Origin: an uncultured Eubacteriales bacterium
GTDB taxonomy: Bacteria; Bacillota; Clostridia; Oscillospirales; Oscillospiraceae
Length of the DNA: 11,348 nucleotides
NCBI GenBank assembly: GCA_900547405.1
Contig: URGL01000071.1
Span: forward strand, 1-11,348
Reading direction: 5' to 3'
The notes below the pieces were generated by a model. The model had not been told where the DNA came from. It saw only the letters and a program-made list of their open reading frames with translations, and made no database searches. A program made the translations under genes and the position numbers. This document shows, piece by piece, positions 5,542-11,348 of this stretch. How positions within the stretch are numbered: the stretch's first letter is position 1; each line of letters opens with the position of its first letter.

Positions 5542-6555
5542 ATGGAATACAGAACTTTGGGCAAAACCGGCCTGCGGGTCTCCCGTCTGGGCTGCGGGGG
5601 CATCCCCATCCAGCGCATCGATGCCGAAGGCACCAGAAAGCTTATGCATCGGCTCCTGGCCGAGGGTGTCAACTTTGTGGACACAGCCAGAGGCTACACC
5701 GTCAGCGAGGAATATCTGGGCTACGGCCTGGAGGGTATCCGGGAGCACTTTGTTCTTGCCACCAAGAGCCACGGCCTGACCCGGGAAGAAATGGAGCAGG
5801 ATGTAAAGACCAGCTTAAAGAATCTTCGCACTGACTACATCGACCTCTACCAATTCCATAACCCCACTCCGGAGGACCTTGCCGTCATCCAGGCCCCCGG
5901 CGGAGCTCTGGAATACCTGCAGGAGGCAAAAAAACAGGGCATCGTCCGCCACATCGGCCTGACCCTTCACTCCGCGGATATGTTCCGGGAAGCTTTGGAA
6001 TATCCCTGGGTAGAGACTTTGATGTTCCCCTACAATATTGTAGAGTCCCAGGGCACGGAATTGATCGAAGCCTGCGGTGAAAAGAATATCGGGTTTCTGT
6101 GTATGAAGCCCCTGGCCGGGGGCGCTATTGAGGACGCAACTCTCGCCATTCGCTACATTGCTCAGAATCCGGATGTGACTGTCGTTCTTCCCGGTATGGC
6201 ATCGGAAGAAGAAGCGGCCCAAAATCTGGCCGCCATCCAGGACACCAGCCCCCTGACAATCCCGGAGCAGGAAAAGCTCCAGACCATCCGCAGCACCTTG
6301 GGCACTCAGTTCTGCCGCCGCTGCGGCTACTGCGCCCCCTGCACCGTGGGCATCCCCATCCCCAATGTGTTTACCTTCGAGGGCTATCTTTCCCGCTACG
6401 GATTAAAGGACTGGGCCATTGGCCGGTATGAGGCCATGGCGGCAAAGCCCGACGACTGCGTGGAGTGTGGGTTGTGTGAGCCCCGCTGCCCCTATCACCT
6501 GCCCATCCGGCAGATGCTGAAAAAGGCCGGGAGAGCCTTTGCGGAGGCGGAATAA
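5542..6555 (+). CDS. Aldo/keto reductase with C-terminal 2x[4Fe-4S] ferredoxin-like domain
   Basis: The 337-residue protein joins an aldo/keto reductase barrel (about 1-255) to an iron-sulphur tail. The AKR catalytic tetrad is visible: Asp47 and Tyr52 (NFVDTARGY), Lys75 (VLATKSHG) and His106 (LYQFHN). The tail has eight cysteines in two groups, Cys258/261/264/267 (CxxCxxCxxC) and Cys306/309/312/316 (CxxCxxCxxxCP), suggesting two [4Fe-4S] clusters. Fusions of this kind are common in anaerobic Clostridia and are annotated only as oxidoreductases; the substrate is unknown. The start is ATG 5542, six bases after the proC stop, with GGGAGG (5526-5531) inside the end of proC, so it is surely cotranscribed with proBAC. 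A role in proline or glutamate-semialdehyde metabolism is only a guess from this position. The gene ends before a bidirectional terminator. Confidence 0.9.
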   Translation: MEYRTLGKTGLRVSRLGCGGIPIQRIDAEGTRKLMHRLLAEGVNFVDTARGYTVSEEYLGYGLEGIREHFVLATKSHGLTREEMEQDVKTSLKNLRTDYIDLYQFHNPTPEDLAVIQAPGGALEYLQEAKKQGIVRHIGLTLHSADMFREALEYPWVETLMFPYNIVESQGTELIEACGEKNIGFLCMKPLAGGAIEDATLAIRYIAQNPDVTVVLPGMASEEEAAQNLAAIQDTSPLTIPEQEKLQTIRSTLGTQFCRRCGYCAPCTVGIPIPNVFTFEGYLSRYGLKDWAIGRYEAMAAKPDDCVECGLCEPRCPYHLPIRQMLKKAGRAFAEAE

Positions 6556-6562
6556 ACGATAA

Positions 6563-6613
6563 AAAGAGGTTGTCTCAAAATGATTCTTCCAAATCACCCG
6601 AGGCAACCTCTTT
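6563..6613. terminator. Bidirectional hairpin terminator between convergent units
   Basis: Bases 6563-6576 and 6600-6613 form a 14-pair stem with one wobble (AAAGAGGTTGTCTC with GAGGCAACCTCTTT). Inside the loop, TGATT (6581-6585) can pair with AATCA (6592-6596). On the minus strand the stem runs into a T5 tract, a good terminator for serA. On the plus strand the T-tract is only TTT and then interrupted, so termination of the proline unit may be less complete. Confidence 0.85.
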
Positions 6614-6673
6614 CGCTATTCTATAAATCCGGAAACAAGAGACTCATACTTCAAGCCGAAGAAGGCAGAATAT

Positions 6674-7837
6674 CTACTTGATTACCCGAACTCTCAGCAC
6701 ACCGTCAATGCTCTTCAGGCCCTCTACCACCTTCTGAGAGGGGTGATGGTCCAGGTCCAGCATGGTATAGGCATACTCCCCCCGGCTCTTATTCATCAGG
6801 CCGGCAATGTTGATGTTATCTCCGGCCATAGCCGTTGTGAAGCGGCCCAGGGAGTTTGGAATATTTTTATGCAGAATGGTGATCCGGCCCTGCGCGGCAC
6901 AAACACCCATATCACAGTTGGGGAAGTTGACAGAATTGACAATATTGCCGTTTTCCAGATAGTTCATCAGTTCGGTAACGGCCATCTTGGCACAGTTGTC
7001 CTCGGACTCCTCGGTGGAGGCCCCCAGGTGAGGAATGGCAATGCAGCCGGGCATATTGGCAGTCTTCTCATTGGGAAAGTCCGTGATATAGCGCTTGACC
7101 TTCCCGGATGCCAGAGCCTCTGCCATAGCATCGTCGTCCACCAACAGATCCCGGGCGAAGTTCAGAATAATGACTCCGTCCTTCATCTTGGCAATGGATT
7201 CGGCGTTGATCATCTTCTTGGTGTCCTCTACCAAGGGCGTATGGAGAGAAATAACGTCGCAGATAGCAAAAACCTCATCCCGGCTGTTGACCTTGTGGAT
7301 CTGGCTGTCCAGATGCCAAGCGGCATCGATGGAGATAAAGGGGTCACAGCCGTAAACCTGCATACCCAACTTCCGGGCAGCATTGGCGAAGGGGCCGCCC
7401 ACAGCACCCAAGCCGACAACCCCCAGCTTTTGGCCCAAAATCTCATGGCCGGCAAACTGGGACTTGCCCTTTTCCACCTTCTTGGCCACATCCGGCTCCT
7501 GGGCAATGGACTTCACCCAGTTGATGCCGCCCACAATGTCACGGCAACCCAGAAGCAGGCCGCAGAGGGTCAGCTCCATAACGCTGCGGGCGTTGGCACC
7601 GGGGGTATTGAAGACCACAATTCCCTTCTCGGCACAGCGGTCCAGGGGGATATTGTTCACACCGGCACCGGCCCGGGCAATGGCCAGCAGGTTATCGGAA
7701 AAGGCCATATCGTGAAGGGCCGCACTGCGGACCACCAGAACATCTGCCTCCTCAACGGTTTGGGACTGACGGTAATTCTCCGTCCAGAGGGCCGTACCCT
7801 TGGGGGAGATTTTATTCAAATAGTTTACCTGAAACAT
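6674..7837 (-). CDS. serA: D-3-phosphoglycerate dehydrogenase with ACT domain
   Basis: SerA oxidises 3-phosphoglycerate with NAD to 3-phosphohydroxypyruvate, the first step of serine synthesis. The 387-residue protein has the D-2-hydroxyacid dehydrogenase core: RAGAGVNNIPL (55-65), Rossmann motif VGLGAVGG (141-148) with the NAD-ribose-binding Asp165 (YGCDP), catalytic Arg229 (NFARD), probable Glu257 (FPNEK) and catalytic His270 (PHLGAST). An ACT domain (about 319-387) ends the protein. Its His323, Asn325 and Asn343 keep the spacing of the E. coli serine-binding residues His344, Asn346 and Asn364, so serine feedback inhibition is plausible. The start is ATG 7837 after a GAGGAG site (7846-7851). 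It is the last gene of the serine unit, 23 bases after serC, and ends before the shared terminator. Confidence 0.95.
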   Translation of the reverse strand: MFQVNYLNKISPKGTALWTENYRQSQTVEEADVLVVRSAALHDMAFSDNLLAIARAGAGVNNIPLDRCAEKGIVVFNTPGANARSVMELTLCGLLLGCRDIVGGINWVKSIAQEPDVAKKVEKGKSQFAGHEILGQKLGVVGLGAVGGPFANAARKLGMQVYGCDPFISIDAAWHLDSQIHKVNSRDEVFAICDVISLHTPLVEDTKKMINAESIAKMKDGVIILNFARDLLVDDDAMAEALASGKVKRYITDFPNEKTANMPGCIAIPHLGASTEESEDNCAKMAVTELMNYLENGNIVNSVNFPNCDMGVCAAQGRITILHKNIPNSLGRFTTAMAGDNINIAGLMNKSRGEYAYTMLDLDHHPSQKVVEGLKSIDGVLRVRVIK

Positions 7838-7860
7838 GATTTTCTCTCCTCTTTTTCCCT

Positions 7861-8940
7861 TTACAGCTTCTTTTCAAAGGATTCCATAAAGCCTACCAGC
7901 TTTTTCACACCCTCAATCGGCATAGCATTATAGATGCTGGCCCGCATGCCGCCGACGCTGCGATGGCCCTTCAGGTTCACGAAGCCAGCCTGGGCGGCTT
8001 CCGCCACAAATCTGGCATCCAGCTCCGGGTCACCGGTGACGAAGGTAGCATTCATGATGGAGCGGTCCTTCTTGACCACCTGATTGTGGAAAACCTTGCT
8101 GGAATCCAGATAGTCGTAGAGGATATCCGCTTTTTCAACATTCCGGCGCTGCATCTCCTCCAAGCCGCCCATCTGGAGCAGCCACTTAAAGACCTTGCCG
8201 CAGATATAGATGCCATAAGTAGGGGGAGTATTGTACATGGAGCCCGCATCGGCGTGGGTCTTATAGCGGAGCATGGTAGGCGTTCCGGGAAGCACGTCCT
8301 CCCGGATCAGATCCTCCCGGATGATGGCGATGACCACACCGGCAGGACCCACGTTCTTCTGTGCGCCGCCATAGAGCATGCCATAGTCTGTGACCTTCAC
8401 AGGCTCGGACAGGAAGCAGCTGGACACGTCAGACACCAGTGGCTTGCCCTTGGTATTGGGAAGCTGGTGAAACTTGGTGCCATAGATGGTGTTGTTCTCG
8501 CAGATATACACATAGTCACTGTTTTCAGCGATGGGCAAATCGGAGCAGTCGGGAATATAAGTAAAGTTCTTGTCGGCAGAAGAGGCCACTGCGTTGGCCT
8601 GGCCGAAAAGCTGGGCTTCCTTCCAGGCTTTCTTGGCAAACTGACCGGTGACGATATAATCCGCCACCCGATTGCGCATCAGGTTCATAGGCACCATAGC
8701 AAACTGCTGGCTGGCGCCGCCCTGCATGAACAGAACCTTGTAATTGTCGGGAATGCCCATCAGTGTCCGCAGGTCCGCCTCGGCTTCATCGATGATCTGC
8801 TGGTAGGGCTTGGACCTGTGACTCATCTCCATTACGGACATGCCGGTGCCCCGGTAGTCCAGCATTTCAGCAGCGGCCTCCTGCAAAACCGGCTCCGGCA
8901 GGACCGCAGGACCGGCGGAAAAATTATATACACGATGCAT
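7861..8940 (-). CDS. serC: Phosphoserine aminotransferase
   Basis: SerC is a PLP enzyme that transaminates 3-phosphohydroxypyruvate with glutamate to O-phosphoserine, the second step of serine synthesis; the family also acts in pyridoxal phosphate synthesis in some bacteria. The 359-residue protein is the usual length. Motifs are the N-terminal NFSAGPAVLPEPVLQ (6-20), MEMSHRSKPY (37-46), MQGGASQQFAMVP (72-84), Asp171 (VSDVSS), which contacts the PLP ring, and the Schiff-base Lys195 in GGAQKNVGPAG. GHRSVGGMRASIYNAMP near the C-terminus is the phosphate-binding and family signature. The start is ATG 8940; its GAGGAG site (8951-8956) reaches the apgM stop, so the two genes are probably coupled. 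Confidence 0.96.
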   Translation of the reverse strand: MHRVYNFSAGPAVLPEPVLQEAAAEMLDYRGTGMSVMEMSHRSKPYQQIIDEAEADLRTLMGIPDNYKVLFMQGGASQQFAMVPMNLMRNRVADYIVTGQFAKKAWKEAQLFGQANAVASSADKNFTYIPDCSDLPIAENSDYVYICENNTIYGTKFHQLPNTKGKPLVSDVSSCFLSEPVKVTDYGMLYGGAQKNVGPAGVVIAIIREDLIREDVLPGTPTMLRYKTHADAGSMYNTPPTYGIYICGKVFKWLLQMGGLEEMQRRNVEKADILYDYLDSSKVFHNQVVKKDRSIMNATFVTGDPELDARFVAEAAQAGFVNLKGHRSVGGMRASIYNAMPIEGVKKLVGFMESFEKKL

Positions 8941-8955
8941 ATTCGTTAACTCCTC

Positions 8956-10155
8956 TCACTTTTGGATCAAACGGTCGATGAGCTTATAGCCATCGGGCTC
9001 AAAGTCCTCGGTAGCGGCAGCCTCCGCTTCGCTGTATTTGGCTTTCTTTTTTTCCGGATGGGTGCTGTCATAGAGCAGGAACGGCACAGGGCTTCCCGTG
9101 TGGGTCCGCACCCGGATGGGGGTGGGATGATCCGGCAGGATCAGCATCCGGTAGTCCTCTCCGGAATCGTCCATAGCCTTTTTCACCAGAGCAATGAGCC
9201 GCTGATCCAGATATTCGATAGACTGGACCTTCTCGTGAATGAGTCCCTGGTGGCCCATCTCGTCCGGCGCTTCTACATGGATATAGACAAAATCGCAGCC
9301 ATCCTCTAAAAGAGCCTTGACGGCGGCCTGGGCTTTTCCTTCATAATTGGTGTCCAGCGACCCGGTGGCGCCAGGAACCTGATAGACCTTCATACCGGCC
9401 CCCACGGCGATGCCCTTCAGCAAGTCCACGGCAGAAATCATGGCACCCTTCAGTCCCGTCTTCTCCTCAAAATTCTGTAGACTGGGCTTGGTGCCCGCAC
9501 CCCAGAACCAGAGAGAATTGGCCTTGTGCTTGCCCGCCTCAGCCCGAGCCAGATTCATTGGATGGGCATTCAGAATGGGGAAGCTCTCCTCCATAATCTC
9601 CCGCAGCATCGGCTCCTTGGGCAGCCAAGGACCGATCTGGGTGCCCAGATGGTCGTGAGGTGGCTCCAGGGAGACCAGTTTTCCCTTTTTCCATACCATA
9701 ATATGCCGGTAGCTGGCGCCGGTATAGAACTGAACTGTCTCGGAATTGAAGGCAGAGCGGATAGCATCCATCAGCACATCCGCGTCCTTGGTCGCAATTT
9801 CACCGGAGCTGTGGTCCAGAATGGTCTTCTTCGCATAGGGCTCCTCTTCGGTGAGGGTAACGATGTTGGTGCGGAAAATCACATCATCCGGCTCCATCTT
9901 TACCCCAACGCTGAGCGCTTCCAGGGGAGATCGACCAGAGTAAGATCGTTTGGGATCGTAGCCCAATACAGAAAGATTGGCTACGTCAGACCCGGGGGCC
10001 ATGCCGCTGGGCACATTCTGCACCAGCCCCATGTGACCCATGGAGGCCAAGGAATCCATACAGGGGGTCTGGGCATACTCCAGAGGAGTCTTCCCGCCCA
10101 AAGCCTCCAAAGGCTCGTCGGCCATTCCGTCACCTAAGACAACAATATACTTCAT
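8956..10155 (-). CDS. apgM: Cofactor-independent phosphoglycerate mutase, ApgM-like (or proposed homoserine kinase relative)
   Basis: This is an alkaline-phosphatase-superfamily enzyme of 399 residues. By family it would interconvert 3- and 2-phosphoglycerate, although relatives have been proposed to be homoserine kinases. Metal and catalytic residues are visible: Asp9 (LGDGMAD), nucleophile Ser56 (PGSDVANLSVLGYDP), Asp298 and His302 (EAPDEMGHQG), Asp342 and His343 (LPDHPTP), and His352 (RTHTGSP). The start is ATG 10155 (MKYIVVLGDG), seven bases after AAGGGAGAG (10162-10170). The frame stays open upstream to 10236, but that stretch covers the promoter, so those 27 codons are not used. It is the first gene of the serine unit, 15 bases before serC, and no serB is seen. 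Family assignment is firm; the exact reaction is not. Confidence 0.85.
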   Translation of the reverse strand: MKYIVVLGDGMADEPLEALGGKTPLEYAQTPCMDSLASMGHMGLVQNVPSGMAPGSDVANLSVLGYDPKRSYSGRSPLEALSVGVKMEPDDVIFRTNIVTLTEEEPYAKKTILDHSSGEIATKDADVLMDAIRSAFNSETVQFYTGASYRHIMVWKKGKLVSLEPPHDHLGTQIGPWLPKEPMLREIMEESFPILNAHPMNLARAEAGKHKANSLWFWGAGTKPSLQNFEEKTGLKGAMISAVDLLKGIAVGAGMKVYQVPGATGSLDTNYEGKAQAAVKALLEDGCDFVYIHVEAPDEMGHQGLIHEKVQSIEYLDQRLIALVKKAMDDSGEDYRMLILPDHPTPIRVRTHTGSPVPFLLYDSTHPEKKKAKYSEAEAAATEDFEPDGYKLIDRLIQK

Positions 10156-10172
10156 GGTTTTCTCTCCCTTCG

Positions 10173-10194
10173 ACTGGGAAAAATCTAACCCAGT
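10173..10194 (-). promoter_or_regulatory. 5'-leader hairpin next to the apgM ribosome binding site
   Basis: In the minus-strand transcript ACTGGG (from 10194 down to 10189) can pair with CCCAGT (10178-10173) around a ten-base loop. The stem ends two bases before the AAGGGAGAG ribosome binding site. ACTGGG is part of the same sequence that forms one arm of the promoter palindrome. It could protect the 5' end or modulate translation; no T-tract follows, so it is not a terminator. Confidence 0.4.
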
Positions 10195-10223
10195 GGTTGA
10201 TTTTCCTATCATACCACTGGGTT
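10187..10223. promoter_or_regulatory. Palindromic operator candidate enclosing the -10 box of the serine operon
   Basis: AACCCAGTGGT (10187-10197) and ACCACTGGGTT (10213-10223) are perfect 11-base inverted arms with a 15-base centre. Within the centre TGAT (10198-10201) and ATCA (10208-10211) can also pair. The right arm fills most of the -35/-10 spacer and the left arm lies just past the predicted transcription start. A dimeric regulator bound here would block or reshape the promoter. I do not recognise the motif as that of a named regulator. Confidence 0.6.
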
Positions 10224-10236
10224 GATGAAATTGCAA
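10208..10236 (-). promoter_or_regulatory. Promoter of the apgM-serC-serA operon
   Basis: On the minus strand, -35 TTGCAA (10231-10236) and -10 TATGAT (10208-10213) are separated by 17 bases. Transcription would begin near 10201, about 46 bases before the apgM start. The -10 box lies between the arms of the palindrome at 10187-10223. No other convincing promoter is seen before serC or serA. Confidence 0.8.
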
Positions 10237-10314
10237 TATGAAATTTTATCGGAATGCACTTGCATTTTGGATCAGAATATGTGCAGATTGCGAGATTGCA
10301 GGTAGCAAAAACTC

Positions 10315-11348
10315 TTATTTGTTTGCCGGTCCTCCGCAGGGATAGGCACTCTGCCCTGTCTGCCCCTCTTGTGTTACGACCTGATAAAATCTGTATCCGC
10401 CGGAGAGATGGGCACAGGTGAAACCGTACTGCGTCAAAAGACGGCAGGCCAGATAACTGCGAAGCCCTGTCTGGCAATTCACATAAACAGGCTTGTCCCG
10501 GTTTAACTCGTCCAAATGCTCCCGCAGATCGTCCAAGGGAATGTTCCGAAAGCCGTCCAGATGGCCCCGCTGATACTCCCACTCCGTGCGGACATCCAGC
10601 AGCGCCGCGCTGCCATCGCGGGGCAGGTCGTCCACCTCATCCCAATGGAACTGGCGCACCTTTCCGCTCTCCAAGTCCTCGATCATAAAGCCCGCCATAT
10701 TCACCGGGTCCTTGGCGGAGGAATAGGGCGGCGCATAGGCAAGGTCCAACTCCGTCAGCTCCAGCGCCGTCATACCGGCGCGGATGGCGGTAGCCAGCAC
10801 GTCGATACGCTTGTCTACACCCTCGCGGCCCACGATCTGCGCTCCCAGCAGCCGCAAAGTCTCCTTTTCGTACAGCACCTTCATCGTCAAGGACTGTGCA
10901 CCGGGATAATAGCTGGCGTGAGAGGCGGGAAAGAGCACGACCTTCTCGTAGGCGATACCCGCCGCCTTGGCGGTTTTTTCGTTGATGCCCGTGGAGGCCG
11001 CCGTCAAATCAAAGACCTTCAAAACGGAGGAGCCTTGGGAGCCGGTAAAGCGGCTGTTTCCGCCGCAGATATTGTCAGCGGCAATGCGCCCCTGCTTGTT
11101 GGCAGGCCCCGCCAGCGAGATCAGCGCCTTCTGCCCGGTCACGAAATGGGTGACTTCCACAGCGTCCCCCACGGCGTAGATGTCCGGCGCGGAAGTCTCC
11201 ATCCGCTCGTTCACAACGATGCTGCCACGAATACCAAGCCTGAGTCCGGCATCTTTTGCCAGATGCGTATCCGGGGTAACGCCGATGGCCAGCAGCACCA
11301 TATCCGAATGCAGTGGCTCACTACCCTCCAACAGGGTCAGCACGGAAT
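10315..11348 (-). CDS. CoA-disulfide reductase-like FAD/NAD oxidoreductase with C-terminal rhodanese domain, partial
   Basis: About 343 C-terminal residues are present and the N-terminus lies beyond the right edge; the frame is open to the last base, so the GTG at 11343 is an internal valine. Visible parts, counted from that valine, are the end of the nucleotide-binding region (MVLLAIGVTPDTHLAKDAGL), the FAD-contacting APDIYAVGDAVEV (52-64), the dimerisation domain (about 105-218) with the family signature YAPPYSSAKDPVNMAGF (203-219), and a rhodanese domain (about 230-325) with active cysteine Cys290 in NCQTGLRS. The family reduces CoA disulfides, polysulfides or related persulfides; the diagnostic redox cysteine near the N-terminus cannot be checked. 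It shares orientation with the serine unit but is separated by 159 bases holding that unit's promoter; no terminator is seen between them. Confidence 0.9.
   Translation of the reverse strand, partial: SVLTLLEGSEPLHSDMVLLAIGVTPDTHLAKDAGLRLGIRGSIVVNERMETSAPDIYAVGDAVEVTHFVTGQKALISLAGPANKQGRIAADNICGGNSRFTGSQGSSVLKVFDLTAASTGINEKTAKAAGIAYEKVVLFPASHASYYPGAQSLTMKVLYEKETLRLLGAQIVGREGVDKRIDVLATAIRAGMTALELTELDLAYAPPYSSAKDPVNMAGFMIEDLESGKVRQFHWDEVDDLPRDGSAALLDVRTEWEYQRGHLDGFRNIPLDDLREHLDELNRDKPVYVNCQTGLRSYLACRLLTQYGFTCAHLSGGYRFYQVVTQEGQTGQSAYPCGGPANK

Noticed and set aside
6563..6613. Terminal repeat of an insertion sequence or MITE
   Set aside because: The GAGGTTGTCTCAAAA wording recalls IS ends, but there is no transposase, no second end and no target duplication. 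A terminator between convergent genes explains it.
6743..7933. 396-codon plus-strand frame across serA
   Set aside because: It is antisense to serA, whose catalytic and ACT motifs are intact; there is no ribosome binding site or recognisable domain.
7963..8949. 328-codon plus-strand frame across serC
   Set aside because: It is antisense to a fully recognisable SerC and has no independent support.
10156..10236. Upstream in-frame extension of apgM by 27 codons
   Set aside because: It would cover the promoter and palindrome, and the family N-terminus MKYIVVLGDG with a good ribosome binding site starts at 10155.
10253..10266. AATGCA/TGCATT palindrome upstream of the serine promoter
   Set aside because: Only a two-base centre and AT-rich arms; too short to distinguish from chance and not a terminator for the upstream gene.
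11341..11343. GTG as the start of the right-edge oxidoreductase
   Set aside because: The frame is open to the window end, the FAD- and NAD-binding N-terminal domains are missing, and no ribosome binding site precedes it.

Overview
The window looks like the core chromosome of a moderately high-GC Gram-positive anaerobe. The best guess is a gut Clostridia lineage such as Oscillospiraceae. This rests on strong AGGAGG-type ribosome binding sites, sigma-A-like promoters with 17-base spacers, a DUF4830 membrane protein, an ECF-type riboflavin transporter, an aldo/keto reductase with a ferredoxin tail, and a CoA-disulfide-reductase/rhodanese protein. The lineage call is inference; there is no rRNA or marker gene here to settle it.

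Layout. Bases 1-30 are not biological: they match the 3' part of the Illumina Nextera transposase adapter, so the left edge is a sequencing artefact. Bases 31-124 (minus) encode the first 31 residues of a probable PucR/CdaR-like regulator with a good promoter. Next come rsuA (minus) and a divergent small membrane-anchored DUF4830 protein (plus). Then follow an FMN riboswitch with its own promoter and terminator, and ribU (plus). A strong terminator separates ribU from a second plus-strand unit, proB-proA-proC plus an Fe-S aldo/keto reductase. This unit carries the whole glutamate-to-proline pathway and is tightly packed: a 4-base overlap, then gaps of 10 and 6 bases. It converges on a minus-strand serine unit, apgM-serC-serA, across a long bidirectional hairpin terminator. 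The right edge holds the 3' part of a CoA-disulfide-reductase-like gene (minus), cut by the window end.

How the genes work together. The FMN riboswitch ties riboflavin uptake to cellular FMN. ProB, ProA and ProC convert glutamate to proline. SerA and SerC convert 3-phosphoglycerate to phosphoserine, and the phosphoglycerate-mutase-like ApgM encoded first in that unit works at the same metabolic node or possibly at a neighbouring step. No serB is visible.

No gene-free stretch exceeds 300 bases. The longest ones are 1636-1902 (promoter plus riboswitch), 125-330 (promoter of the left-edge gene), 10156-10314 (promoter and palindrome of the serine unit) and 6556-6673 (terminator). I found no convincing undescribed system. 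The most interesting unexplained element is a perfect 11-base-arm palindrome enclosing the -10 box of the serine operon, with a third copy of its core forming a possible hairpin next to the ribosome binding site.
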